Positions 1 through 11,870 of a DNA stretch of 64,000 nucleotides are shown here, piece by piece. Numbering within the stretch: position 1 is the first letter of the stretch; the number at the start of each line of letters is the position of its first letter. Source of the DNA: Nematopogon swammerdamellus (lineage: Eukaryota > Arthropoda > Insecta > Lepidoptera > Adelidae). The position numbers and the translations under genes were made by a program. Below the pieces are notes generated by a model that had not been told where the DNA came from, ran no database searches, and saw only the letters and a list, made by a program, of their open reading frames with translations. Location: contig OX336345.1 of NCBI GenBank assembly GCA_946902875.1, positions 11,625,395 to 11,689,394 of the forward strand, written 5' to 3'.

Positions 1-243
1 GAGCATTATTAACACATACGATTATAGAGCGTACGACTAAAATCGCTACCTTGTGTATTACCAGCTGTTCCCGCGATTCCGCGTTTCAGTGGCACCTTTG
101 GCACGACACCATTGCTATCCTTGAATGTGCCAGAAAATGTAGTGAAAACCCCATGCGAGGTTAATTTAGTAATTCTTGAGTTATAAGCTACTCGTAACAT
201 ATAATCGACGACTGCGCGTCGGACCTTTCATATATTTTAATTT
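1..243. other. No recognisable feature
   Basis: Unique-looking AT-rich sequence. The short open frames here show no family similarity or splice context, so nothing is called. Confidence 0.4.
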
Positions 244-460
244 ATTAGCTAGGATTAGGTTAGCATTGATGGCACACATGTGAATCCGAGCCAACCTTAT
301 GGTTTCTAACGACACCTATGGATGACATGATCGCATGCGGGGGTTATGAATGCCATGCCGGTCTGATAGGTGACAAATTTACGGAATAAGGAGGAAACCT
401 CTCGAAGAACCACATTCTGTACTTGGGAGAAAATCATCTAAATAACTAAATGTACCTACA
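244..460. repeat. Dispersed repeat, partial copy (partner at 59390-59640)
   Basis: The block around 325-368 (GCATGCGGGGGTT, then ATGCCATGCCGGTCTG) recurs around 59430-59470 in the same orientation. Both copies are followed by a similar stretch ending in a CTGTACTT motif. It is therefore interspersed. The element class is unknown, and no open frame or terminal repeat is visible. Confidence 0.5.
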
Positions 461-587
461 ATTCTATCTTAAAAATAAATAAATAAATTACTTACCTTAA
501 ACTATAATAAAACGAATCTAGTAAATAAATATCGTCTAAGCGCTTTGACCTCGGGATAGTCCCGGGTTAGGTTAGTAGAATATATAT

Positions 588-894
588 CAGTGATGCCCAA
601 ACGGTCGATCACGATCGACCGGTCGATCGCAAGAGGCTTTTAGGTCGATCGCTGAAAACATGTAGAGCAAGAAGAATTCATAATATATGATGTGACAAAC
701 ATTTTCCGGGTGGTGTCGTCTAACACAAGGACCGCAATATTAACCAATATAAAGGATGTAATGAACATAGCTTTCAATTCAAACAAAAATTACTAAAAAT
801 TATTGGACAACGAAAACTTTTGGTACAAATGTCGATCTCACAACCTTGAATTTTTGTAGGTAGATCGTCATAGAAAAAAGTATGGGCACCACTG
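588..894. mobile_element. Non-autonomous hAT-type MITE
   Basis: A 307-bp element with short imperfect terminal inverted repeats: left CAGTGATGCCCAAAC, right the complement of CAGTGGTGCCCATAC. It is flanked by an 8-bp direct repeat ATATATAT (580-587 and 895-902). An 8-bp target duplication and CAGTGGTGCCC-like termini are typical of hAT transposons. The interior carries several GGTCGATCG-type palindromic motifs near the left end and no transposase frame. The AT-repeat target makes the duplication slightly less certain. Confidence 0.75.
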
Positions 895-1153
895 ATATAT
901 ATCCACCAAATTTTAGTTCACACTATAAGCCACATAGATAATATATGTAGACGACATATTACTCGCACATACCATTACCACAATACAATGATTGAAGGTT
1001 TCGTGTGTAGATTGTCAACAGCGATTAAACAAGCTTAATAGGCTTAAGCATGTGGTAATTTTCTAAGATGATTTACGCTTCTTACAGAGTTATGAGTGTA
1101 ATGAATGAGGTAACGCACACCTTGTCATTATAACAAGTACCCATCCCCTGGTT

Positions 1154-1199
1154 CATAAATGCACATTCTGTATTGTACATTCCTTCAGTGTCGTTCAGT
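1154..1199 (+). promoter_or_regulatory. Candidate core promoter of gene A
   Basis: A TATA-like CATAAA (1154-1159) lies 31 bp upstream of an arthropod initiator TCAGT (1185-1189). A second TCAGT is at 1195-1199. This spacing fits an RNA polymerase II start near 1186 and a 5' leader of about 98 nt before the ATG at 1284. It is inferred from motifs only. Confidence 0.45.
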
Positions 1200-1283
1200 C
1201 AGAGTCGTTTAGACAACGTTATTCTCCTCGCATATCAAAATTTTGCAATAAATGTTAAGGCCGTAAATAATTTCTTATTAGAA

Positions 1284-4200
1284 ATGTATATACATATTGT
1301 AAGATTTATTTTGTTTGTAGGAATGTGTCTTATGGAAACGGCTCACTCGCTTGGATTACGTAAGTACACTTATCTTTCACTTTGAAAATGCAATGCAACC
1401 CTTACTCAAGCATTAATCATCCCTTATTAATTTTTTTTTATTTTTATTTTTTTTATTGATGCTGACACGGTTGGCTTCATCACCTACAACATCCGTGATG
1501 TCAGCCCATAACACCGGATGAACTTGGTGCCACGTCAGTGATTCCCTTCGGTCGTGCCGGTTACACTGAACTGGACGGAAAACACAAACTATTTACATAG
1601 CCGTTTCGACCGACCTTTCATTCAGTGCGGTGGTACCAACCCGGGCGGGTTGAACCCTACCACCTAGTAATATAAGAAGGGAGTCATATCCCTTAGTCGC
1701 CTTTTACGACATACACGGGGAGAGATGCAGTGGGGCTATTCTTTTAAAGTACCGGCCCCACACGGTACGGTACGGTATTTATCAGTTTCTTTGTTTATTT
1801 GTTTTGCTTTTGTCAGTAGATTTCAAAAAATATATTCTTTTACATAAAATTTTATAATAGTAAACATTTCCAAAGTAAATAAAATCTTGCTTTCTGGCAC
1901 TTTTTTACTCTCCTTAAAAATTGCAGCTGACTACATGCCAGTATGCTCCCGCAGTGATCCGAAGCTAGACGTGTGTGCGCTGGAAGCGGCGAAAGCTTCC
2001 ATCGAGAAATTCTCAAGGGGAGACGAGGAAAGAGGCTGGCAGCGACTTGATCCGCTGTTTGTGAAGGAACTCGTCGCGTACTTAGGCCCTAAGCAGGAAG
2101 GGCTCAAAATTGTTTTCAAGGATAACATTTTTACAGGATTGTCTCAACTGCAATTGACTAATATAAAGTGAGCAGTTGTTATCGTATTATGGTATTTATT
2201 ACACTTTTGTGTTATTCAAAAGAGGAATTTATTGCAGAACGTAATGTCTTCTAGTCAATCTTGTATGCAGCGTTGGCGTTGTTAGTGTAGGTATAGTTTT
2301 TCTCACGTTGTTTTAGTTACAAAAAATCTTCGAAAATTCGACCTCCGAATTAGCGAATTAAGTAGCGGGCAATCCCTAAGGGGAAGTAAAGTAAAAGTAG
2401 CGACTTTTAAGTACACTGATGCAGGCTGACACATGCTATTTATGGCAGAACATAATTTTCGAAATGACGATTAAGCAGTTTAATTTATAATTTTTTTTTC
2501 ACTATTATACCTTTTTTTCATACTTAATATTCTTATCCGCATTTATCATCCTCATTTATTTTTATGGAAACCCTATTGAAAAAAATATTAAAGTGCAAGT
2601 AAAGTGCAAACTATATGCAGAATGAATTAGTTACCATGCCGGATATTTCAGAGGGTTACTCTGTATCGTATTTGTATTTGGTAAAAATACCTATAATATA
2701 TTTTTTTAAATGTATGGAGAATTAATTTTTGTCGTACCTACACACAAACTGAAGTAAATTATACGCGTATTAATTAAAACAAAGAGGGTAGAAGTATTTT
2801 AACTGCCCTAGTGGGAACACTTTAAAGGGACCGTTGGCAATAAAGAAAAAGCTATTGCAAAACAAATTAATTTAAAAATAGATGGACTTCAAAATCATCT
2901 TCAAGCAAGACACATTTTGCGAGCACGTATGACTTGTAGCCTTTAATAGCGTTAGCGGTAGCGTTTTCTTTGTACGAAGTTCCTACTACAATAAAATTAA
3001 TCTAAAGCTCTACGGTCGAGTACATAAGACTATTAGCAAATATGGAACAGTGTCACAATAATCTACTTCTGAAGTAGAAAATGATCAAAGGGACTCACTA
3101 TCATGGCAAATAGTTCCGACAGAGAGGGGTTGGCACCACCGCACCGGTGCAGGTGGCAGATGTTGCCATACTATGTGTCTGTTCTATAAACAAGTAGGCA
3201 GTCAGTCAGCGTGTGTATGCGTCCATGCTGAAAATACGCCTCTCAAATTTTCCTCCATTCCTCCCGGCGGCATTCAGCGGTACGGAACCACTACTTTACG
3301 CCGACGTACTTGAAGCCGTCGTCCCACCTGGTGGATGGTCTTTCCACACTCAGTTCTCCTGTCCACGGCCGGAAGTGCACGGGACACGGTTAATCCAACG
3401 GTCGTCGTCTCTTCGGCTGACGTGTCCAGCCCACTGCCACTTGAGCTTATAAGAAAATAAGTAGGTATTTTGTAAACTCGGCCGTAGAACTTATGCCATT
3501 ATATCTATCAAAAGGAATGTAAAAGCCTTTCGGGCGACGATAGACCGAGAGTGAAATGTGGACCGACCACCGCTGTTGATGTTGGGCGGGCGGCGTTTGA
3601 CGAAGCACGGCCGCCCTAGATATATCCATTACTCGTAATGAACGCTTTGGTCGCTAATTGACCGTGAAGAGGCGGATCGTTAGGTCGCTGCAAACAAAAC
3701 CGACAGCATGGCGTACACCAGTAATTATTCTTAAAGTACACTCAGAAACCGACATAAGCAACATGTGCCTATTCTCATACATCATATATATCTAAAGTAA
3801 ACGGTATAAGTCACTACACTACACTAACACTGTTGTTACTAACAAATTTTGTAAAACACATCGTGGTAGCCAGTACACTAACATATTGTTGCTACTAACA
3901 AATTGCGTAAGACACACCGAGGAAGCCAGTACACAACATTGTTGCTACTAACAAATTGTGTAAAACACACCGAGGAGGCCAGTACACTAACATGATTGCT
4001 ATTAATGAATTATGTAAAAAACACCAAAAAGGCCAGTACACTAACATTGATGATAATAACAAATTTTGTAAAACACACAGAGGACGCCAGTACACTAACA
4101 TTGTTGCTGCTAACAAATTTTGTAAAACACATCGTGGTAGCCAGTACACTAACATATTGTTGCTACTAACAAATTGCGTAAGACACACCGAGGAAGCCAG

Positions 4201-7200
4201 TACACAACATTGTTGCTACTAACAAATTGTGTAAAACACACAGAGGAAGCCAGTACACTAACATTGTTGCTGCTAACAAATTGTGTAAAACACACAGAGG
4301 AAGCCAGTACACTAACATTGTTGCTGCTAACAAATTTTGTAAAACACACAGAGGAAGCCAGTACACTAACATTGTTGCTGCTAACAAATTGTGTAAAACA
4401 CACAGAGGAAGCCAGTACACTAACATTGTTGCTGCTAACAAATTTTGTAAAACACACAGAGGAAGCCAGTACACTAACATTGTTGCTGCTAACAAATTGT
4501 GTAAAACACACAGAGGAAGCCAGTACACTAACATTGTTGCTGCTAACAAATTTTGTAAAACACACAGAGGAAGCCAGTACACTAACATTGTTGCTGCTAA
4601 CAAATTTTGTAAAACACACAGAGGAAGCCAGTACACTAACATTGTTGCTGCTAACAAATTTTGTAAAACACACAGAGGAAGCCAGTACACTAACATTGTT
4701 GCTGCTAACAAATTGTGTAAAACACACAGAGGAAGCCAGTACACTAACATTGTTGCTGCTAACAAATTGTGTAAAACACACAGAGGAAGCCAGTACACTA
4801 ACATTGTTGCTGCTAACAAATTTTGTAAAACACACAGAGGAAGCCAGTACACTAACATTGTTGCTGCTAACAAATTGTGTAAAACACACAGAGGAAGCCA
4901 GTACACTAACATTGTTGCTGCTAACAAATTTTGTAAAACACACAGAGGAAGCCAGTACACTAACATTGTTGCTGCTAACAAATTTTGTAAAACACACAGA
5001 GGAAGCCAGTACACTAACATTGTTGCTGCTAACAAATTTTGTAAAACACACAGAGGAAGCCAGTACACTAACATTGTTGCTGCTAACAAATTTTGTAAAA
5101 CACACAGAGGACGCCAGTACACTAACATTGTTGCTGCTAACAAATTGTGTAAAACACACAGAGGACGCCAGTACACTAACATTGTTGCTGCTAACAAATT
5201 TTGTAAAACACACAGAGGAAGCCAGTACACTAACATTGTTGCTGCTAACAAATTTTGTAAAACACACAGAGGAAGCCAGTACACTAACATTGTTGCTGCT
5301 AACAAATTGTGTAAAACACACAGAGGAAGCCAGTACACTAACATTGTTGCTGCTAACAAATTTTGTAAAACACACAGAGGAAGCCAGTACACTAACATTG
5401 TTGCTGCTAACAAATTTTGTAAAACACACAGAGGAAGCCAGTACACTAACATTGTTGCTGCTAACAAATTTTGTAAAACACACAGAGGAAGCCAGTACAC
5501 TAACATTGTTGCTGCTAACAAATTTTGTAAAACACACAGAGGACGCCAGTACACTAACATTGTTGCTGCTAACAAATTTTGTAAAACACACAGAGGAAGC
5601 CAGTACACTAACATTGTTGCTGCTAACAAATTTTGTAAAACACACAGAGGAAGCCAGTACACTAACATTGTTGCTGCTAACAAATTTTGTAAAACACACA
5701 GAGGAAGCCAGTACACTAACATTGTTGCTGCTAACAAATTTTGTAAAACACACAGAGGAAGCCAGTACACTAACATTGTTGCTGCTAACAAATTTTGTAA
5801 AACACACAGAGGAAGCCAGTACACTAAAATGGTAGCTACTAACAAATTGTGTAAAACACACAGAGGAAGCCAGTACACTAACATTGTTGCTGCTAACAAA
5901 TTTTGTAAAACACACAGAGGAAGCCAGTACACTAACATTGTTGCTGCTAACAAATTTTGTAAAACACACAGAGGAAGCCAGTACACTAACATTGTTGCTG
6001 CTAACAAATTTTGTAAAACACACAGAGGAAGCCAGTACACTAACATTGTTGCTGCTAACAAATTTTGTAAAACACACAGAGGAAGCCAGTACACTAACAT
6101 TGTTGCTGCTAACAAATTTTGTAAAACACACAGAGGAAGCCAGTACACTAACATTGTTGCTGCTAACAAATTTTGTAAAACACACAGAGGAAGCCAGTAC
6201 ACTAACATTGTTGCTGCTAACAAATTTTGTAAAACACACAGAGGAAGCCATACACTAACATTGTTGCTGCTAACAAATTTTGTAAAACACACAGAGGAAG
6301 CCAGTACACTAACATTGTTGCTGCTAACAAATTTTGTAAAACACACAGAGGAAGCCAGTACACTAACATTGTTGCTGCTAACAAATTTTGTAAAACACAC
6401 AGAGGAAGCCAGTACACTAACATTGTTGCTGCTAACAAATTTTGTAAAACACACAGAGGAAGCCAGTACACTAACATTGTTGCTGCTAACAAATTTTGTA
6501 AAACACACAGAGGAAGCCAGTACACTAACATTGTTGCTGCTAACAAATTTTGTAAAACACACAGAGGAAGCCAGTACACTAACATTGTTGCTGCTAACAA
6601 ATTTTGTAAAACACACAGAGGAAGCCAGTACACTAACATTGTTGCTGCTAACAAATTTTGTAAAACACACAGAGGAAGCCAGTACACTAACATTGTTGCT
6701 GCTAACAAATTTTGTAAAACACACAGAGGAAGCCAGTACACTAACATTGTTGCTGCTAACAAATTTTGTAAAACACACAGAGGAAGCCAGTACACTAACA
6801 TTGTTGCTGCTAACAAATTTTGTAAAACACACAGAGGAAGCCAGTACACTAACATTGTTGCTGCTAACAAATTGTGTAAAACACACAGAGGAAGCCAGTA
6901 CACTAACATTGTTGCTGCTAACAAATTGTGTAAAACACACAGAGGAAGCCAGTACACTAACATTGTTGCTGCTAACAAATTGTGTAAAACACACAGAGGA
7001 AGCCAGTACACTAACATTGTTGCTACTAACAAATTGTATAAAAGTTAGACAAATAGATAGAAAATACTCTATTGCCCGAATATATATATAACAGAAACAC
7101 GTACAATATAATATTTACATGAGATGCAAATGCGGTTAATTCCTTACAGATATTTTTTTCAATGAACATTTGAATGTAGTAGCATAAGTCTTGAATGTGA

Positions 7201-10200
7201 TAATTGAAAAGACAATTACCTATTAATATTAATTTTAATTTTAAAATTAAATTTAAGTAAAAGTATGTATACTATTAACATAAGTTACAAAATAGACAAA
7301 ATACAATATCCAAAAAAACGTATACAAAAACGTTTTATTTAGGTTTCCAATTTACCTTATTAGCTGGTAGACCAAAACCGAAGAAGGTCCGCTGAAAAAC
7401 CAACAACAAATTACATCTAAATAATACTTTCTCAATATATGTTTTTTTTCTTTGTCTCCTCTTCCTTTGCAAATATTTTATAATTATTTTAGGACAAGTC
7501 TCTATTACTTTCATTTAGGATTTTACCTGTATATTCCTTGGATGTAGTAATAAGAATACTTGTTTGATCTATGTATGTACAATTATATGTTACCAGGCTC
7601 TCCATCTACCGTTCATCGTAATTGACCACACTACAGCATGAATCTCCACTGTACATACATTTTTTTTTTGTGTAATCCGGTATGGGTGTCTGAGTTAGAG
7701 GCAAAGCCAAAGCTCGGTACAAGTGCTTTGGCTTTGCCTCTAACTCAGACACTCAGTCAATATCACCTCCGACAAGGAAGGTCCATACCCGAGACTTCCC
7801 TTTGGATTGCTGGCTTTACTGGACTAGAGGAGAACACAGCCGAGGCTGCAGTACGGCCATCTTACATCCAGTACGGTGGTATCAACTCAGCCGGCTACAA
7901 TTTGAGCTGACCATCTAATAAGGGGCAAGGCAAGGGACTGGCAAGAGTGTCTCAGTCGAGGCAGTTGCCATCAAGCGGAAGGAAAGTAGAATACCTTCCT
8001 CATACGCTCTCTTCTGAAAATAAACTCATATTATGTACCAAGAGCCATAAATAACACATCCCTCTCCTTATAATTTATAAGTCGAATCTGTATAGGCTGA
8101 GTGTACCACGGTCTCAATTAGAACAGCCATTAGGCCCACGTTGTCTCATTCTAAACATCTTTATGAGGCTGAAATATTAAATTAAATTTACAATGAACTA
8201 AGGTTCGAGCTTCAAAGAAAACAGGCGACGAAATTTCGATCTTTTGCTGAATATTCTGTACCCTTTCTGGTGTAATAGCAGGTCTAAAAGAAATTGTCAA
8301 GGCGTTTTGATGAACCTTTTATAAGTATCTGAATTTAATTTTTTCTTATATTCCAAAAATAGTCACAAGTCTTCAACTCTCTTTAATTCTCCCCACTACT
8401 GTGTGTACGTAAACTTTGTAGGGGTTCATAAGTTTTGCCTGCAGTTTCGTTGGGTGAAATGTTTAACCTCACTAAGTTGGAACGTCCAACATCTCCATAA
8501 TTTCAAGGGCTTAAGAGTAGCGGACAACGAGACAACAAGGGATTGAGTTTTATAATAGCCTAGTAAGGTTAAGGGACCTACAGTATTACGTGGAATCCGA
8601 ACCACGGTCAGCCTCAACGGTTGAACGGTCACGCATTCAAGTTCTGACCGCACCCAGGTGCGCTGAAATATATACTTTTATTTAGAAAAAACGTCTTGCT
8701 CGTTTTAAGTTATTTCTAAGTATAGTTAAAATTTAGTTGTAGTATAATCTCGCAGAATATGTCATGAAAAAATGTGCACAATGATTCAGGTTCGACTTCG
8801 AGAAGAAGACGATCTTGAGTGAAGGCATCCTTAACCTGAACGTGAAATCGCAGTATGACTTGAGCGGCAGAATTCTCTTCATTCCCATCACCGGAAATGG
8901 AGATGCCTCCATCAAACTCAGTGAGTTCTTTCTTGGTGTTTCATGTTTGAGAAAAAAAAATCACAAAGATAAAACAAACATACAAAGGAAGCATACAATA
9001 CAAAAACAAATATAAATAATGATCTTCAACGTCTAAAATATGCAAACCCCAATAATTGTATTGCATAATTTTACAATTCCCGTAAATAATATTTGTCTCC
9101 ATAAAGACGATCGCTACTCGTTTTGCATTATCCCGTAATTCCTGATAGTTTATTATAATAACATATTTTAACATTAATGAATAAAAACCTGTTACAAAAA
9201 GAAGGAGAGAACTCCACCGATGAAAATGGTGAGTAAGTAAGGTCAACTAATATGCATACCAGTAATTTCATCATTATTCATAGGTACCTTCATTATCATG
9301 TGTTTACTTCTAAAACCGTTTACACTTAAATAAAATTCTGCATAATTTTGAGCCCGTGGCTCTGCTCATGTTAATAATTACCAGTATGTAAACGAATGTT
9401 TTTAGGGTTCCGTATCCGTCGTACTATTACTAAGCCTACTCCGTCTGTCTGTCTGTTCGTCTGCCCGAGGGCTGTATCTCTTGAACCGTAATAGGTAGCC
9501 CATTGAAATTTTCACAGAATATGTGTTGGGCCGATATAACAAATAAGAAAAATAAGAAAAAGTTAAAAATTTACGGGGGTCCCCATACAAGAAACTAAAA
9601 AGTGTATGCGCGCCATCTACCGAAAAGAGTATGGAGCATATTTTAACTAATACATAGATGGCGTGAGTGGCGCTGACCATAACATGGCGGTACGGAACCC
9701 TCGGTGGGCGAGTTCGACTCGCACTTGGCCGGTTTTTTTGTAACCTTGCGGAGTATTGTCCGATTGCATTGGTGAAAACTGCATGTAAATCGCCTCAGCT
9801 GATTTCGTGTTAATAAGCGAAAATACATACCTACATGTAAAAATACATACAACGTTTAATAATCTTTTTTTTTTGTAGAAAACACGTCAATGCACATCCG
9901 GTACTGGTACGAACACGTGACGCAGCCGGACGGGAAGCTGCACTGGAACATCATCAAGAACGAACTGAAGTACGAGGTCGGCAGAGCTGTCTTCAAACTG
10001 GAGAACATCATGGGCGCTGAGAAACGTATCAGTTCGTGTCTTTTTGTACTTTACAATGAACTTAAGGATTATTTAATACAGGATGTTTTAACGGCCACTA
10101 CATTAAATTTAGGAAATTATTATTGGGATCAAGAGTCAAATAACTTTTGAGACAAAAAAGTCAAATAATTTTTTTCTGAATTCCCTATAAATAAAAAGTT

Positions 10201-11138
10201 ACAGTTTTCATACAAACTAATTGATTTATTTAGTGTAAAAGGATCTAATGTTCCGCACGAACGTGGGAATGAAAGACGCGCGGTGAGTGAGCGAGCAGGG
10301 ACGAGTGCGCGGAGAGAGGAGATGTGCGGAGGCGGCGCAGTGTGAGTTTTTCGCCCCTAACCGTTCCCGCACCAGCACCTTCCCCCCTCACGCGTTTAAT
10401 TACACTAGACGAAAACATAAATTTCCAAAATTAATATCTCCAAAACTACACACTTTAGGGAAAAACTTTATTTACTTTTTTTCTTCTTCTCGGAAAAACA
10501 TGAGGATTGCGCTGGCGAAATTAATGTACTCACCGTTACAACACCCTGTAGAAGCGTTCCGATTCTTATCTGGTCACCTCTCTTGGGTAGGATTTTATAA
10601 ACACCAAAATATCCATAATTTTCAAGGATTCCTCCTGAATGTATCTTGTAACAATTCGAGCTGAGCCAAAATCTTCGGACAAAATCTATTGCACTATCTT
10701 GAAAAATAACTATTCCTTTTGATTAGATATTTTATTATACATATATAGTTATTATTTGGTTAAAATTGTGCTTATCTAAACCTTACCTGACCAAAGGCCA
10801 ACCGAAACGGTCAAAGGTTAATTTCGTGCATATATCAAAATAAATCGATACATAGGTAGACTGTTCTCAGGTAATTACAATATTTTTACATCACATAAAA
10901 CAAACAAAAAATGTATCGACTAATTATCTTATTTATTACTACGTTAATATGATTATGGAATCTACATAATGTTTTTTTTTCAGGTGACCAAATTAACCGG
11001 CTTCTAAACGAGATATGGCGCGAAGTGGTAGCGGACGTGGGACCAACCATAGCGAAGGCTCTCGCGGGCCCCGTCGTCACCAACGTCAAGTCGCTGCTGG
11101 AGCAAGTCCCCTTCGATGATTTCATGCCGCCGGAGTAG
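1284..11138 (+). CDS. JHBP/takeout superfamily secreted protein, gene A
   Basis: Exons 1284-1359, 1927-2167, 8790-8920, 9879-10025 and 10984-11138; all introns GT-AG, phases 1-2-1-1; 249 aa with no internal stop. The start is the ATG opening a hydrophobic signal peptide (MYIHIVRFILFVGMCLMETA). The mature protein begins about residue 23, with the family Cys pair at C32 and C42 in a PDYMPVC...LDVC context. Exon 3 has the family pattern YDLSGRILFIPITGNGDA. Exon 5 has LLNEIWREVVADVGP, matching the N-x-x-W motif of JHBP/takeout proteins, which carry juvenile hormone or other hydrophobic ligands outside cells. This is the most divergent copy: the KGIPELG loop of the others is replaced by SRGDEERGWQ. 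Intron 2 is 6.6 kb, half of it a minisatellite. The ligand is unknown. Confidence 0.87.
1430..1770 (-). mobile_element. SINE-5S body with an alternative 5' head, in gene A intron 1
   Basis: Read on the minus strand, a head (1658-1770; GTAAAAGGCGACTAAGGGA) joins the body also seen at 23045, 34125, 42312, 42935, 57226 and 61338 (ACTAGGTGGTAGGGTTCAAC ... GGCTGACATCACGGATGTTG). It ends in an A-rich tail (T-rich on the plus strand, 1423-1460). The head differs from the tRNA/5S head of the full copies, so this is a subfamily or a mosaic. No coding capacity. Confidence 0.65.
2168..3820. other. Gene A intron 2, left part: nothing further recognised
   Basis: AT-rich intron sequence between the donor at 2168 and the minisatellite. 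The stretch 3120-3640 is more GC-rich, but its open frames resemble no family I know. No RNA gene or repeat boundary is visible. Confidence 0.4.
3821..7043 (+). repeat. 54-bp minisatellite array, about 60 copies
   Basis: Tandem unit of 54 bp, readable as three 18-mers (AACATTGTTGCTGCTAAC, AAATTTTGTAAAACACAC, AGAGGAAGCCAGTACACT). From about 4210 to 7020 the copies are nearly identical. They differ mainly at one T/G site (AAATTTTGT or AAATTGTGT) and one A/C site (GGAAGCC or GGACGCC). The left 390 bp are degenerate, and a variant block near 3848 recurs near 4120. A deletion of one G near 6250 shifts phase. As 54 is a multiple of 3 and the unit lacks stops, long frames run on both strands (up to about 950 codons). 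They are by-products: they lie in an intron and several frames are open at once. Confidence 0.97.
7044..7661. other. Gene A intron 2 spacer: nothing recognised
   Basis: AT-rich intron between the minisatellite and a SINE-T fragment. It contains ordinary short A/T runs only. Confidence 0.4.
7662..7925 (-). mobile_element. SINE-T fragment interrupted by a hairpin
   Basis: Minus-strand copy of the 3' part of the SINE-T family (full copies at 49791-50198 and 60115-60513). It shares GTAATCCGGTATGG at the tail and CTGGACTAGAGGAGAACACA in the body. The tRNA-like head is missing. A perfect inverted repeat (7686-7752) sits near the tail. Confidence 0.75.
7686..7752. repeat. Perfect 28-bp inverted repeat with an 11-nt loop
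   Basis: Left arm 7686-7713 starts GTGTCTGAGTTAGAGG. Right arm 7725-7752 is its exact reverse complement, with loop 7714-7724. Other SINE-T copies have only one arm-like sequence here, so the second arm is a local inverted duplication. Confidence 0.95.
8558..8665 (-). mobile_element. SINE-5S fragment (5S-like segment and B box)
   Basis: On the minus strand, the 5S rRNA-like segment (8626-8664) precedes GGTTCGGATTCCACG and a CTGTAGGTCCCTTAAC-like stretch. These appear in the same order in the full SINE-5S copies. Truncated at both ends. Confidence 0.65.
9403..9738 (-). repeat. Dispersed repeat L, gene A intron 3
   Basis: Bounded by a GGTTCCGTATCC segment and the GTACGGAACCCTCGGTG...CACTTGGCCGGTTTTT segment. 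The interior has ACCGTAATAGGTAGCCCATTG and a TCTGTCTG run. Related copies or parts lie at 11347, 38445, 42030, 46810, 49580 and 56530. It has the look of a common lepidopteran interspersed repeat. No coding frame. Confidence 0.65.
10079..10548 (-). mobile_element. CpG-rich TIR element (MITE), copy 1, gene A intron 4
   Basis: The 470-bp element starts CAGGATGTTTTAACGGCC and ends with the near-complement GGTGAGTACATTAA...CAGGGTG. TA flanks both ends. Its interior matches, in reverse, the element at 45450-45903. Shared stretches include TGTTCCGCACGAACGTGG and the CpG-rich block near 10275-10350. TIRs with a TA flank suggest a Tc1/mariner-like or other TA-targeting DNA transposon relic. It starts 53 bp after exon 4. 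Confidence 0.7.
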
Positions 11139-11329
11139 GCCTAGGCGCCACTTACGCCTGCTTCTAACCACTCGCTCTACCGTGGAGTGATGGATATTCA
11201 TTTCTGTTTGATGATAATTTTGTATTGTTTATGCATAGGTATACCCGTAAAGTGTGTACATACAAAACATTGAAGGTTAATTGAAAGTCGCATATTCAAC
11301 ATTTACGATATATTTGTATTATTGAACAT

Positions 11330-11335
11330 AATAAA
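11330..11335 (+). terminator. Candidate poly(A) signal of gene A
   Basis: AATAAA about 190 bp after the gene A stop, within an A-rich run. No closer canonical hexamer was noticed. Confidence 0.35.
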
Positions 11336-11346
11336 AAAAAAAATCT

Positions 11347-11870
11347 GTCAAGTGCGAGTTTTACTCGCGCACGGAGGTTTCCGTATCTATCCGCTATCAA
11401 TAATATCCGCCTATCCGCTCAGGTGGCATGGTCTTCGAATTTTAATTTCGAAGATATGTAGGACGATCGGAGAGAAGCCTCAATGAGGTCGATCGCAATT
11501 TACGGCGGGAAAATGACAGCACGTCAATGAGGTCGTTGGGAATTGAGCGGCTATCCTTTGTCTTTCAACAATGCAATGTATAAAAGCCTGTGGCGCCATC
11601 TATTATTCAGTTGCGTGATTAATCGATTTTTCATACGTTTGTTGTATGGGAGCCCCCCTTAATTTTTAACATTTCTTTTTTTTATTTGATGTTATATCTG
11701 CCATAGTAACACATATTCTGTGAAAGTTTCAATGGGCTACCTATTAAGGTTCAAGAGATACAGCCCTCGGACAGACAGACGTACGGACGGACGGACGACG
11801 GACGGACAGACAGACGGCGGATGCTTAGTAATAGCCTTCCGTAGGGGATACGGAAACCTAATAATAAATA
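11347..11870 (+). repeat. Dispersed repeat L, long copy
   Basis: Contains CACATATTCTGTGAAAGTTT, GGGCTACCTATTAAGGTTCA and a GACAGACGG/GACGGACGG run ending in a TACGGAAACC segment, as in the other L copies. The opening CAAGTGCGAGTTTTACTCGC is a degenerate form of the repeat L end motif. Confidence 0.55.

Noticed and set aside
3821..7043. Possible CRISPR-like array (regular repeats)
   Set aside because: The whole 54-bp unit is repeated with no unique spacers, and the genome is an insect. It is a minisatellite.
4166..7091. Very long open frames (553-954 codons) across the minisatellite on both strands
   Set aside because: They follow from a stop-free 54-bp tandem unit, occur in several frames at once, lie in an intron and change frame at one base deletion. 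They are not genes.
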